DNA from: Rheum nobile
Taxonomy: Eukaryota; Streptophyta; Magnoliopsida; Caryophyllales; Polygonaceae
Direction of reading: 5' to 3'
DNA: 64,000 nt
NCBI GenBank assembly: GCA_027886185.1
Contig: WOAB01000606.1
Span: forward strand, 124,001-188,000
Numbering within the stretch: the stretch's first letter is position 1; every line of letters begins with the position of its first letter. Shown here piece after piece: positions 21,573 to 30,944 of this stretch. Made by a program: the position numbers and the translations under genes. The notes beneath the pieces are model-generated. The model was not told the DNA's origin, did no database searches, and worked only from the letters and a program-made list of their open reading frames with translations.

Positions 21573-23033
21573 ATGGATCATCATCTTGAAGAAGAAATCA
21601 CTCTCCAGCCCTTTTATGGCACTCATGACTTTGTTCAATACTTGATTTGGGAGTGGAAAACTGAGTGTGTGCTCAATCATTATGACTGTACGGATGAGCA
21701 AAGATTGGCTCTTGCCACTAGCTACTTTGATGGATACGCGTATGATTGGTGGACTGAGTATGAAGCAGATTGTGTTCACTTTGGGTATCCACCGATCAAC
21801 ACTTGGAAGGATCTAAAAACTATCCTTAGAAGTTCCTTTGTTCCCCAAGATTATGGTATGCGCATCCAAGCCAGATTAGAGAATCGTAAGCAAGGCAATC
21901 GCTCTCCTCTTGCGTTCTACAAAGAGCTTTCCCAACTTGTGTTCTTTTTCGGCTGTCACCACTCCGAGAGGTACATTCTTTCTAAGTTCATTAATGGGTT
22001 GAACATTGACCTTCTTTTCTATGTTAAGAAGCATCGTTTAAGGAGTGGACGGTCCATAGAAGATGTCCTTCAACTTGTTTCTCATGTGTATGAACATCAA
22101 CAACAAAGGATATCTTCTGCCATGAGATGGCCTAAGAGTTCAAGCAACACTCATATTTTGGTAAGGCATCCTTCTATGATCCAAAAACCAATTTATGAAT
22201 CCATGAGGGTTCAGCCAAATGTTCAAGCTGCCTATGCTGAGCTTCCAAGGCCAACTGAAGCGAAGAAAGTTGCTCCAGCCACACCTATGGTTCAGCCGAA
22301 TCGTTGCTTTGAATCCTTGCAAGTTGTGAAGCAATCCTTTGGTGATAGAGAGCTCAAGAAAGAACCTCCACTTGTAACCACATCATGTCAGCCTTCTATG
22401 CTCATTGAAGATGAGCTAAAGCCAAAAGAAAAGGAAGAGGAAGTTGAAGAACCATCTCTTTCATCTACGAAAGGCAAACGTCCACCCATCATTGCCCGTA
22501 GTTCACTTAACTCTTTTGGTACTCCATGGATGGATGCAACATCTATGGTTCCTTCATGTTTGCCATTCCTACTCCAAGAAGAAGTTGACGCCAAGGATGA
22601 TAAGTCTTCCAAACTCAAGAGCACTTGTGACCATGAGAAGAAGGATGTTCAATCCAAGGCTCATTCTAGGGGAGTATCACTTGACTCTACTCAGTTTATT
22701 CTTTTCCCTTTGCTTCAAACTGAATTCTTTTCAAGGGTTAGAGAATCCCTAGTTCATGAATCCGTTTTTGTAGGTGAAACTAGATATTCATACATACATC
22801 ATAGTTCTCTTGTTCTATTCATGACTTGTTGGATACCTTTAGTCCGTGATCAACATGTATACAAGTCCTTGCATTCAGTTTTTGCATGTAGAACTAGGCA
22901 TTCATGTGTGCATCATTGTTCTCATTCACAATTCTTGTTGCATGATAAAAAAAATTGGTCCTATGCGTTGCATTTGTTGCAAAGTATGTCATATGCATCT
23001 CATGTTCTATACTTAAGCACATCTTTAGGCTGA
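21573..23033 (+). CDS. gag: Gag-like protein of a pol-less Gypsy element
   Basis: An intact ORF of 486 codons from the ATG at 21,573. The N-terminal 170 residues are a retrotransposon capsid (Retrotrans_gag) domain, with YDWWTEYEADC, INTWKDLKTILRSSFVP and GNRSPLAFYKELSQL. Then follows a region rich in P, K, E and S, and a C-terminal half with Cys/His-rich phrases (TRYSYIHHSSL, TRHSCVHHCSH). No CCHC knuckle, protease or polymerase motif is present. The intact frame, despite the dead neighbours, suggests a younger element or one kept functional by trans-mobilisation. It could be called a LARD-type gag. Confidence 0.85.
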   Translation: MDHHLEEEITLQPFYGTHDFVQYLIWEWKTECVLNHYDCTDEQRLALATSYFDGYAYDWWTEYEADCVHFGYPPINTWKDLKTILRSSFVPQDYGMRIQARLENRKQGNRSPLAFYKELSQLVFFFGCHHSERYILSKFINGLNIDLLFYVKKHRLRSGRSIEDVLQLVSHVYEHQQQRISSAMRWPKSSSNTHILVRHPSMIQKPIYESMRVQPNVQAAYAELPRPTEAKKVAPATPMVQPNRCFESLQVVKQSFGDRELKKEPPLVTTSCQPSMLIEDELKPKEKEEEVEEPSLSSTKGKRPPIIARSSLNSFGTPWMDATSMVPSCLPFLLQEEVDAKDDKSSKLKSTCDHEKKDVQSKAHSRGVSLDSTQFILFPLLQTEFFSRVRESLVHESVFVGETRYSYIHHSSLVLFMTCWIPLVRDQHVYKSLHSVFACRTRHSCVHHCSHSQFLLHDKKNWSYALHLLQSMSYASHVLYLSTSLG

Positions 23034-23221
23034 AGCTGGGTAATACTTGTGCATGGAAATTAATCCATGGATACTCAATGAAACTAATCATGTTTGCTTA
23101 CACGTACCGTGCCCTTCCTAAAGACGTCTTGGTCCCTCATTTCCTTGTTTTTCTTTGTGCAATGTTGTGTGCTCTAAAGTTTTTTCTTAAAGTGCACTTG
23201 GATTCGAGGACGAATCCTTTT

Positions 23222-23235
23222 TAAGGAGGGGAGGA
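23222..23235 (+). other. Gypsy (gag-only) polypurine tract
   Basis: TAAGGAGGGGAGGA immediately precedes the TGATGTGATCC start of the 3' LTR. Confidence 0.85.
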
Positions 23236-23319
23236 TGATGTGATCCGCATATGATCAATCATGAATACCTTAAGAGTTCGTATGACCCAAGGAGTGGCAA
23301 GCAATTATGCCATGGGCTC
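23236..23319 (+). repeat. Gypsy (gag-only) 3' LTR, first 84 bp
   Basis: It matches the beginning of 19,670-20,623, then stops at GGGCTC where the Athila-related LTR begins. The rest of this LTR is nowhere in the window and was probably lost in the deletion that produced the 29,354 junction. Confidence 0.85.
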
Positions 23320-24732
23320 TGATCGGCACTATTTTATAGTGTATATCTAGGAGTTATTACCAGGTTTGAGGTGCCATTTGGATGGGTTTAGAGCACAATT
23401 GTGGAGTTGAGAGTTAGAGACTAGAAGTGATGAAATCATGGGATTTACAGAGGTTTGAAGTGCATTGAAGAGTAGAAGAACAGTGGGTTGAATTCAAATT
23501 ATTCGTTCTCTTTACTCAGATGTCCAAATGAAGTGATTATAATTCGAGGAGTTAGATCTTGAAGTCTACTGCAAGTCCTCAAAATATGAGCGCAATCAGA
23601 GTTGGGAATCAATAGTTATGGCGTTTTTACTAAAGTGTCGCAGAAGCTGAAGAAGACACCATCACCGCCCCCCGCGGTGTGATGACCGCACCCCGCGGCG
23701 AACCTTACAGAGAAGAGGCCGTGATTCTGGAGTGCCACCGCACCCCGCGGTGGGTGTCACCGCACCCAGCGGTGGCGACGCGCTGAAGATATTTTCGAGT
23801 TTTTATTTCCCGTTTTATTTTATTTCCGAGACTTTGTTTCCAAGTTTGTTTATTTCTTTTCTTTATTTCTGAATTATTTCCTTAGTATTTAAGTTAAGTT
23901 TAAGACTCTTTTAGAGGATCCATTCTTGAACCCTAGTTGCCACCTTTCTACGTTTTTGCTCTCACAAACCCTATGGAGAACTAAACCTCCATTGTTGCAC
24001 TTGACAGTTTGAAGCCATCAATTGATTGGTTGTGAGTTTTCTACTCTTGTTCTATTTCCTATCTAGTTGTATTAATTCTCTTGTGCTTGAATGTTTATTG
24101 GTTTATGTTGATTTATCTAGACTGATCACCTAGGTTTATTGATATCTTCCTAATAGCTAGGACTTGTGATTCCGGGTTCGGGTTGCATATCTAGTAGTAC
24201 ACATGATTTACATAAGCGGATTGCGAGTGTTCATCGTGAGAGAGAGTTAATTGCATGTTATAGTAATGGGTTGTTTCTATTGCATGTATCTTGTTGAATC
24301 CTTGGTTGAATGCTATTGCTTTATTGAATCTTGAAGGTTTTCGGGTTTGATTTAGTAATAAGTACTATTAGGGCTGGTATAACTAATAGTTACCTAAGAT
24401 CGGGATAAGAACAACTAAAGGAAAGATAAGAACTTGAGACTAATAGAATTCAGTGATCAATCATATCTTTTGTTGTGTGGATCTTTGTTAAGTGTGGCGC
24501 TTTTCCCCATTATATTCACAACCTTTACTTGCAAACTTGTTTACTTACTTACTTGTTACTTGATTTCCAAGAAAACACTACAAACCCCCTCTTAGTTCCT
24601 TGTTGGTGATTCGTGAATTGCAAGAATAGATAACCTGACTCTCTGTGGGATCAACCCTGACTTGCTTGATATACTCTGTTTAGTAGGTATTTTAGGATTT
24701 CTTTGATTGGGTATACGACTTTAGCCCTATCA
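23320..24732 (+). repeat. Athila-related 5' LTR
   Basis: 1,413 bp, TGATCGGCAC...CCCTATCA. It contains a GC-rich cluster of four CCGCGG/CAGCGG-centred motifs at 23,662-23,777. It is nearly identical to 27,599-28,986. Confidence 0.92.
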
Positions 24733-24736
24733 AATT

Positions 24737-24753
24737 TGGCGCCGTTGCCGGGG
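24737..24753 (+). promoter_or_regulatory. Primer-binding site, tRNA-Asp type
   Basis: TGGCGCCGTTGCCGGGG, 4 bp after the LTR, is complementary to the 3' end of plant tRNA-Asp including CCA, the usual primer of Athila-type elements. Confidence 0.92.
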
Positions 24754-24812
24754 AGTCAAAATTTCTGTTTTTGTGTTTTTGTTTGTTACCAACTTTGGTG
24801 TGGACCTCTCTT

Positions 24813-26156
24813 ACGGTCCACACCCGTGCTACTGATTTTTGTATTTCCTTTTTTGATTTTGATACAGATATAGATTTTTGGGGAGAGCCGCGATATGACC
24901 CATACTCCTACGCATACACTCCAGGATGGAGAGATCACCCCAATTCGAGTTATGGGTACCAATAATACCCTCCATATGGTCATGACTACCAGGAGTTCTA
25001 CCTGGAGCCACAATCATTCTACCAGCAGGGTACTCCATGGCAGTACAATCCGGCCTATGAGCATAGCCCGCCAGTGTCCAATCCTAGTTCCTCCATGTCA
25101 ACTGAAGATATGCTCCAAGCTCTGGATAAACATTTCAACACTAGTGTTGAAACTAGGGAGTCAAGCATCAAGAATCTAGAAAAGCAGATGAGACAAATGG
25201 TTGAAGCTATCACAAAGACCGATGCAAAGATTTCGGGACTTCTACCGTCTCAAACGGTAGTTAACCCGAGAGAAAATGTTAGTGTCGTGACGCTTAGAAG
25301 TGGTAAGCAGCTGAACGTCGCTCCTAGTGCTGAAGAGGACGACACAGAAGGTGAGAACTCTCTGTCGAGTTCACCGCACCTGCGGCAGGCGGACCGCACC
25401 CGCTGTGGGACTCTAGAAGACCGACCGCACCCCGCGCCACTCTCACCGCACCCAACGGCGGAACAAACTGAGAGTCCTGCATCTTCACCACACCCGCGGT
25501 CATCTGACCGCACCCGCGGAGGCGTTGTGGGATTTTCCAAGAATTCCTCTGCGAACATGACCGCACCCGCGGTGGAATCTGACCACGCTAGCGGTTCACT
25601 CAAGGAGTTGGGCCTTCCATACGATATTTGGGACCGCAAGGTGCTTTCTGAGGAAGAATATTTTTTGGGACTAGAGGAATTCAGAGACCAAGAGGAGGAG
25701 AGCCGCGATTGCGGAAACGATCCTGCGACGCCCGCCCCTCTCGAAAACGCCCCGGCAGCCCCCGACCCTCTCGAAGCTGCCTATGATGAGTATGTGCATC
25801 TAAACTCCTTCCCGCTTGTCTCGCTGCACCCCGCTACACCCTTCCCTGAGGCTCTGAAGGACACCAGAATGGTGGAGAACGACAAAAAATTATTTGAAAC
25901 CTTTATTGACTGCGCAGAAACCGTTCCCTTGGTCACGCTGGCGAACATCATCCCTCGCTGCACAGAATTTTTAAGGGTGCTGCGCAAGATCAAGAAGAAA
26001 TCAAAGGGGAAGCACAAGAAGGAGACCTTGATTCAAGTGGCGGATTTTTATATGCTAGATACGGGGCATGATATACATGCAGCCCCTGAGATGCTGGGTA
26101 GACCGTGTTTGAAGATGGCAAGTGCATTCATAGATATGAACAGCGGTCCCCCCTGA
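24813..26156 (+). pseudogene. gag: Athila-related gag/protease remnant with internal deletion
   Basis: One frame from the former gag start (VHTRATD, start codon now ACG at 24,813) to the TGA at 26,156. The capsid domain is missing: VHTRATDF runs almost at once into the gag C-terminal region (RYDPYSYAYTPGWRDHPN), whereas the derivative at 33,395-34,558 has about 300 residues between these points. A TAA stop at about 24,966 separates the short first part. The rest, open from 25,074, includes a coiled-coil-like segment, VTLRSGKQL, a repetitive segment (25,371-25,575) encoded by CCGCGG motifs, and a protease-region tail with MLGRPCLKMASAFIDM. The protease DTG box is absent. No polymerase or integrase follows. 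Confidence 0.85.
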
Positions 26157-27598
26157 TATAGACCCCACGGGTTCAATTGCTTTGAGCAACCCAAGTTAAG
26201 TGGGAGAATACCAAGTCAAGTCATGATAATAACTAAGGCGCTGTCCGGGAGGCAACCCGAGGTATGTTTTTCTTTCTTTGTTTTTTTTTCTTTGTTTATG
26301 CTTTTGTTTTGGTGTGTTTTGTTTTTGTTTTTCTTTGTTTCTAACTAACCTACATGGATGAGACCTATGCGAATTGAAGAAGGTGTTTCTCACACCATTG
26401 TAAGTCTTTTTTTTCCCTACACTAATAAACTCCCCGAAAAAACCTTAAACGGGGAGCAAAAAAAAAAATCCGAAAAAAAAAGAATAATCGGAATAAAAAA
26501 AAAAAGTTGTACCAAGGCCAGCTGTCCAGAGTTCCCCATGGAGATGTTGCGCATCATGTTGTCCAAGGAGGAGTCAGTAGCCCCACACATTATTTGGCAA
26601 CGATGATGGCCCTACAATTGACAGCTGATGAGGAGGAACACTAGAGCCCCCCACGATTACATCTGGGCTCTATAATGTGTTCGTTGAAGGCCGTGTAACC
26701 CCGACATCCTTGTTATGCCACTACTCACCATAGTGGTTCCTTTTGGTTGCACGGTAGGAGAAGATTATGGAGTTGACGAAGACACCCGCCCAACACTGGA
26801 GACCTGGGCGTTCCTTGTTTCACCGCCAGCAACAATTTCAGTGTCCAAGCCAACTCAGCGGCGTCTGTGAGTTATTTTTTTTCTCTTCCCTATGCTTCCA
26901 CTCTTTTGTCTTTCATTACATTGAGGACAATGCAATGTTTAAGTATGGGGGAGGGTTTTATACTTGCTATGTCGTTGAGAAGAAGAAAAAAAAATTGAAA
27001 AGAGCCAAAAATTTGAAAAAAGGCTAAAATAGAAATCCTGGGATAGGTCAAAAACCCGAAAGGGCGGCCTAGGTAATAAGCAAGTGACTTGGACCAGCAT
27101 TAGGCTAGGGTAATACGAGGTCAAGAGTGACGTGAGTTTATGTGAGCATATCTATTGAAAAATGAAATGAGTGGCTTGGTGAAAACCCGAAAGGGTGCCT
27201 TGGCAAAATGAGTGAAAGAAGAAGAGTGATTTTTAGGACTCCTCATTTTACCTGGCATGACGACATAAGAAGAGGTGATATAAGAAGGATTCAGGTAGGT
27301 CACTCTGGGAGGCATAAGAAGATAGATGGGAGACTAGGATTAGAATTTATTCACTCTATGGTATTTGGGATAAGCTTGGGGAAGTACTCTGCATTCCTTT
27401 TAGCTTGGTTGTGTGTGATGGTGTTGTGTTATTGTATGTTGTGCTGTGCTTATTGTGTTGGTGCCTGGAGTTTATTGTTAGGTGTGATTCTTAGAGGGGT
27501 TGATTTTTCAATGCTTCCTGAAACCTTGGGGTTTGAATTGGAGGAGTAGGTTGACTTTAGCTTACTCGAGGACGAGCAAGGTTTAAGCATGGGGGATT
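26157..27598 (+). other. Athila-related 3' internal region
   Basis: Non-coding. It starts with the phrase CTGTCCGGGAGGCAACCCG (26,240-26,258), typical of the region downstream of coding sequence in Athila elements, followed by T-rich and A-rich tracts (26,270-26,340, 26,456-26,510). A purine tract AAGTATGGGGGAGGG is at 26,940-26,954. Two CCCGAAAGGG mini-hairpins lie at about 27,055-27,064 and 27,186-27,195. The terminal polypurine tract AAGCATGGGGGA (27,585-27,596) precedes the second LTR. Confidence 0.75.
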
Positions 27599-28986
27599 TG
27601 ATCGGCACTATTTTATAGTGTATATCTAGGAGTTATTACCAGGTTTGAGGTTCCATTTGGATGGGTTTAGAGCACAATTGTGGAGTTGAGAGTTAGAGAC
27701 TAGAAGTGATGAAATCATGGGATTTACAGAGGTTTGAAGTGCATTGAAGAGTAGAAGAACAGTGGGTTGAATTCAAATTGTTCGTTCTCTTTACTCAGAT
27801 GTCCAAATGGAGTGATTCCAATTCGAGGAGTTAGATCTTGAAGTCTACTACAAGTCCTCAAAATATGAGCGCAATCCGAGTTGGGAATCAATAGTTATGG
27901 CGTGTTTACTAAAGTGTCGCAAAAGCTGAAGAAGACACCGTCACCGCACCCCGCGGTGTGATGACCGCACCCCGCGGCGAACCTTACAGAGAAGAGGCCG
28001 TGATTCTGGAGTACCACCGCACCCCGCGGTGGGTGTCACCGCACCCAGCGGTGGCGACGCGCTGAAGATATTTTCGAGTTTTTATTTTCCGTTTTATTTT
28101 ATTTCCGAGACTTTGTTTCCAAGTTTGTTTATTTCTTTTCTTTATTTCTGAATTATTTTCTTAGTATTTAAGTTAAGTTTAAGACTCTTTTAGAGGATCC
28201 ATTTTTGAACCCTAGTTGCCACCTTTCTACGTTTTTGCTCTCACAAACCCTATGGAGAACTAAACCTCCATTGTTGCACTTGACAGTTTGAAGCCATCAA
28301 TTGATTGGTTGTGAGTTTTCTACTCTTGTTCTATTTCCTATCTAGTTGTATTAATTCTCTTGTGCTTGAATGTTTATTGGTTTATGTTGATTTATCTAGA
28401 CTGATCACCTAGGTTTATTGATATCTTCCTAATAGCTAGGACTTGTGATTCTGGGTTCGGGTTGCATATCTAGTAGTACACACGATTTACATAAGCGGGT
28501 TGCGAGTGTTCATTGTGAGAGAGAGTTAATTGGATGTTATAGTAACGGGTTGTTTCTATCGCATGTATCTTGTTGAATCCTTGGTTGAATGCTATTTCTT
28601 TATTGAATCTTGAAGGTTTTCGGGTTTGATTTAGTAATAAGTACTATTAGGGCTGGTAGAACTAATAGTTACCTAAGATCGGGATAAGAACAACTAAAGG
28701 AAAGATAAGAACTTGAGACTAATAGAATTCAGCGATCAACCATATCTTTTGTTGTGTGGATCTTTGTTAAGTGTGGCGCTTTTCCCCATTATATTCACAA
28801 CCTTTACTTGCAAACTTGTTTACTTACTTACTTGTTACTTAATTTCCAAGAAAACACTACAAACCCCCCCCCCCCCTTAGTTCCTTGTTGGTGATTCGTG
28901 AATTGCAAGAATAGATAACCCGACTCTCTGTGGGATCGACCATGACTTGCTTGCTATACTCTGTTTAGTAGGTATTTTAGGATTTT
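27599..28986 (+). repeat. Athila-related second LTR, 3' end deleted
   Basis: Nearly identical to 23,320-24,703, with a four-motif GC-rich cluster at 27,941-28,054. The last about 29 bp, the primer-binding site and the start of the internal region (equivalent to about 24,704-24,807) are missing, so the LTR runs straight into CTCTTACGGTCCACACC at 28,987. Confidence 0.9.
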
Positions 28987-29354
28987 TCTCTTACGGTCCA
29001 CACCCGTGCTACTGATTTTTGTATTTCCTTTTTTGATTTTGATACAGATATGGATTTCTGGGGAGAGCCGCGATATGACCCATACTCCTACGCATACACT
29101 CCAGGGTGGAGAGATCACCCCAATTCGAGTTATGGGTACCAACAATACCCTCCATATGGTCATGACTACCAGGAGTTCTACCCGGAGCCACAATCGTTCT
29201 ACCAGTAGGGTACTCCATGGCAGTACAATCCGGCCTATGAGCATAGCCCGCCAGTGTCCAATCCTAGTTCCTCCATGTCAACTGAAGGTACTACACGGCA
29301 GTACCCGGAGCCACAATCATTCTACCAGCAGGGTACTCTACGGCAGTACAATCG
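28987..29354 (+). repeat. Second, partial Athila-related internal copy ending in filler-like DNA
   Basis: 28,987-29,286 matches 24,808-25,106, with the same ACG in place of the gag start codon. From 29,287 to 29,354 the sequence is patchwork: about 65 bp repeat the segment just upstream (29,175-29,232) with altered joints. At about 29,354 it changes to minus-strand Ale gag. Confidence 0.8.
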
Positions 29355-29980
29355 ATAACCTGGTTGTCTTGGTCCGTCAGGGTGAATGAACCAAGAGAAG
29401 ATGATGCGAGAGGCTGGACAACATTGGCGACCCCCACGCCACGCCCGCGCTCGCGGCCAGTCGCGTCCGCATGAGGAGTGTGCCGCCCTCGGCCGACACC
29501 AGGACGGTCTTCAGTGTCGGCATCACCACGACCAAGATACCAATTGGGAAACCCGATGATCTTGAAACACGAGGCAAGGTCGTGACCAGTGCAGTTGCAC
29601 TTTGTGTAGAAGAGCGACTTGCGGTCGACGGTGGAGCCAGGAGCGGGTGCAAGAAGAGGCTGAGATTGATGCGATGACCCAGAGCGAGCAACAAACGTCA
29701 TGGAGTCGGACGCAAGAGGATCACGATTGCAAACAACAGACCATTGTAGCTCGTCTTGAATGGCGAGCGAATAAACCCGAGAGATAGGCAGAAGAGGATT
29801 GAGAGCCATCAGATTAGAACAAAGAGTAGCAAATGAGTCATCAAGATCGAGCAATAATTTATGAACTCGTTCAACGTCTCGATCCTAAACCAACTGTAGA
29901 TTGATATGACACGTGCAAGATCCACATGAACAAGCACGAGTAGGGGCGTGAGTGCCCAGTTCGTCCCATAATTTCTTGAG
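29355..29980 (-). pseudogene. gag: Ale gag, C-terminal part
   Basis: Continues, on the minus strand, the gag fragment at 42,410-42,845 that lies on the other side of the Tat insertion. Visible are the LDDSFATLCSNLMALNPLLP segment typical of copia gag (UBN2-type) and a zinc knuckle in which the first Cys is Tyr (YTKCNCTGHDLASC, about 29,600-29,560). The frame stays open to the junction at 29,355, after which protease and integrase are absent. Confidence 0.88.
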
Positions 29981-29985
29981 GACGC
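29981..29985. repeat. Tat target-site duplication, left copy
   Basis: GACGC, repeated exactly at 42,405-42,409. Confidence 0.95.
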
Positions 29986-30652
29986 TGTTTTGGGGTGAAA
30001 AGATCAATCAACCTAAATCGCCTTAGACGGGATAACGATTCGATCGGATAGAATAACGATAATACAATAAATCCAAACCAAATGAACAATCACCTAAGTA
30101 TGAAATAGGAGTAAGATCGTGTAATTATATATTGATTAGATGATGATGAGAATGAAACAAGATATAGCTTATCCTCTAGATGCGAAAGATCGGGTCTGGT
30201 CTAACCAGCTAATCTAGCATCCAATGCTTGGTGGTCGAGTATTATTGCCAAAAGAGCTAAACGAGAACAAGTAGGTCAGTAAGCCTTTTAAGAGTTGAGA
30301 TAACGAGTATCGTTGGGACCTGAGTCATTTTTTTTTCTCTGTTTTCTCTTCGTGCCCTATTTATTGGGTCTTCTTCTTAGTCGATCTCGTTACCATTGTC
30401 GTGTGATCTTCTCCTTCATTTCTGAACATAATCCCTGTGATCTCCTTATTAATGAAGGCTCTGATTTTGCACTTAAATTGGCTACCGTTGCTGAAGATCA
30501 AGCAGTTATGGCTTGGGCGAGATTTTTGGGATCGGTCGAGTCTGTGCATTGATGAGCATCTGACGCTCCTCGTCGAACTCCTTGGTCCATTTCCTAAGGC
30601 GAGGCGGTCCAGTCTGCTAGGCCCGATTTATCAAAGCATTTTGGGCCCAACA
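29986..30652 (-). repeat. Tat 3' LTR
   Basis: 667 bp; the plus-strand edges are TGTTTTGGGG and CCCAACA. It matches 41,736-42,404 with scattered substitutions. Apparent ORFs inside it occur in both copies and have no recognisable similarity. Confidence 0.94.
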
Positions 30653-30672
30653 ATAGCCCCAAGTTGTTTGGG
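30653..30672 (-). other. Tat polypurine tract
   Basis: On the minus strand the sequence CTTGGGGCTAT adjoins the LTR start, a form common in Tat elements. Confidence 0.75.
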
Positions 30673-30944
30673 CTCAAGGCAGCTGAAGGTGGGAGTCCAG
30701 ACGACTTCCCATTCTTCACGATCTCCACCATCTATTTTGGCGCGATAGACGAGGGTTGATATGGCGACTATCGCGCGACTTGATGGGACAGCCTAGGTCT
30801 CTAGTCTTCCCTCCATAAATTCGAAGTGATTTGGTGGTTCTCTTTCGTCTTATCTCTCCCGGTTCTCTCTGTTTCTTGCCATGGTAAGTTTTTTCAAAAT
30901 CTCTCAAGATTGCCTTCTGATTCCCTTCTCTCTCCATTTTAGAT
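30673..30944 (+). promoter_or_regulatory. Leader/promoter region of the Tat antisense gene
   Basis: Non-coding stretch between the polypurine tract and the antisense ORF. It holds a possible 5' exon with ATGGTAAGTT (30,880-30,889) and a pyrimidine-rich stretch ending TTTTAG (30,927-30,943), together resembling a short intron. No strong TATA box is seen. Confidence 0.4.

Larger units (their letters stand above)
19670..23319 (+). mobile_element. Non-autonomous Gypsy element with gag only, inserted in Ale
   Basis: It has a 5' LTR (19,670-20,623), a primer-binding site, a leader, one gag ORF, a polypurine tract and the first 84 bp of the 3' LTR. There is no room for protease, RT or integrase, so it depends on a partner element for movement. 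The 3' LTR is cut at 23,319 by the Athila-related element. Its 5' flank, CTTGC (19,665-19,669), is in Ale RT; the matching right flank has been deleted. The 3' end (DSRTNPF followed by AAGGAGGGGAGG) resembles the pol end of chromovirus-type Gypsy elements, suggesting the likely donor lineage. Confidence 0.82.
23320..29354 (+). mobile_element. Athila-related non-autonomous Gypsy element, rearranged LTR-internal-LTR-internal
   Basis: It consists of an LTR (23,320-24,732), a 2.87-kb internal part, a second LTR lacking its 3' end (27,599-28,986), then a second, partial copy of the internal start (28,987-29,354). The internal part encodes only gag and protease remnants. Family assignment rests on the tRNA-Asp primer-binding site, the VHTRATD gag start, the VTLRSGKQL phrase, and similarity of gag to the Athila derivative at 32,915-35,912. 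This layout can arise by unequal recombination between tandem or nearby copies. There is no TSD on the right, where the sequence joins Ale directly. Confidence 0.85.

Noticed and set aside
23662..23777. CRISPR-like array or direct-repeat array
   Set aside because: Repeats are imperfect, spaced irregularly, occur in plant LTRs, and have no cas genes or leader; they are a GC-rich LTR motif.
29006..29389. 127-codon ORF with THTPTHTLQ-type text, also at 24,895-25,179
   Set aside because: Wrong frame of the Athila gag remnant; the correct frame gives RYDPYSYAYTPGWRDHPN, shared with the relative at 33,395-34,558.
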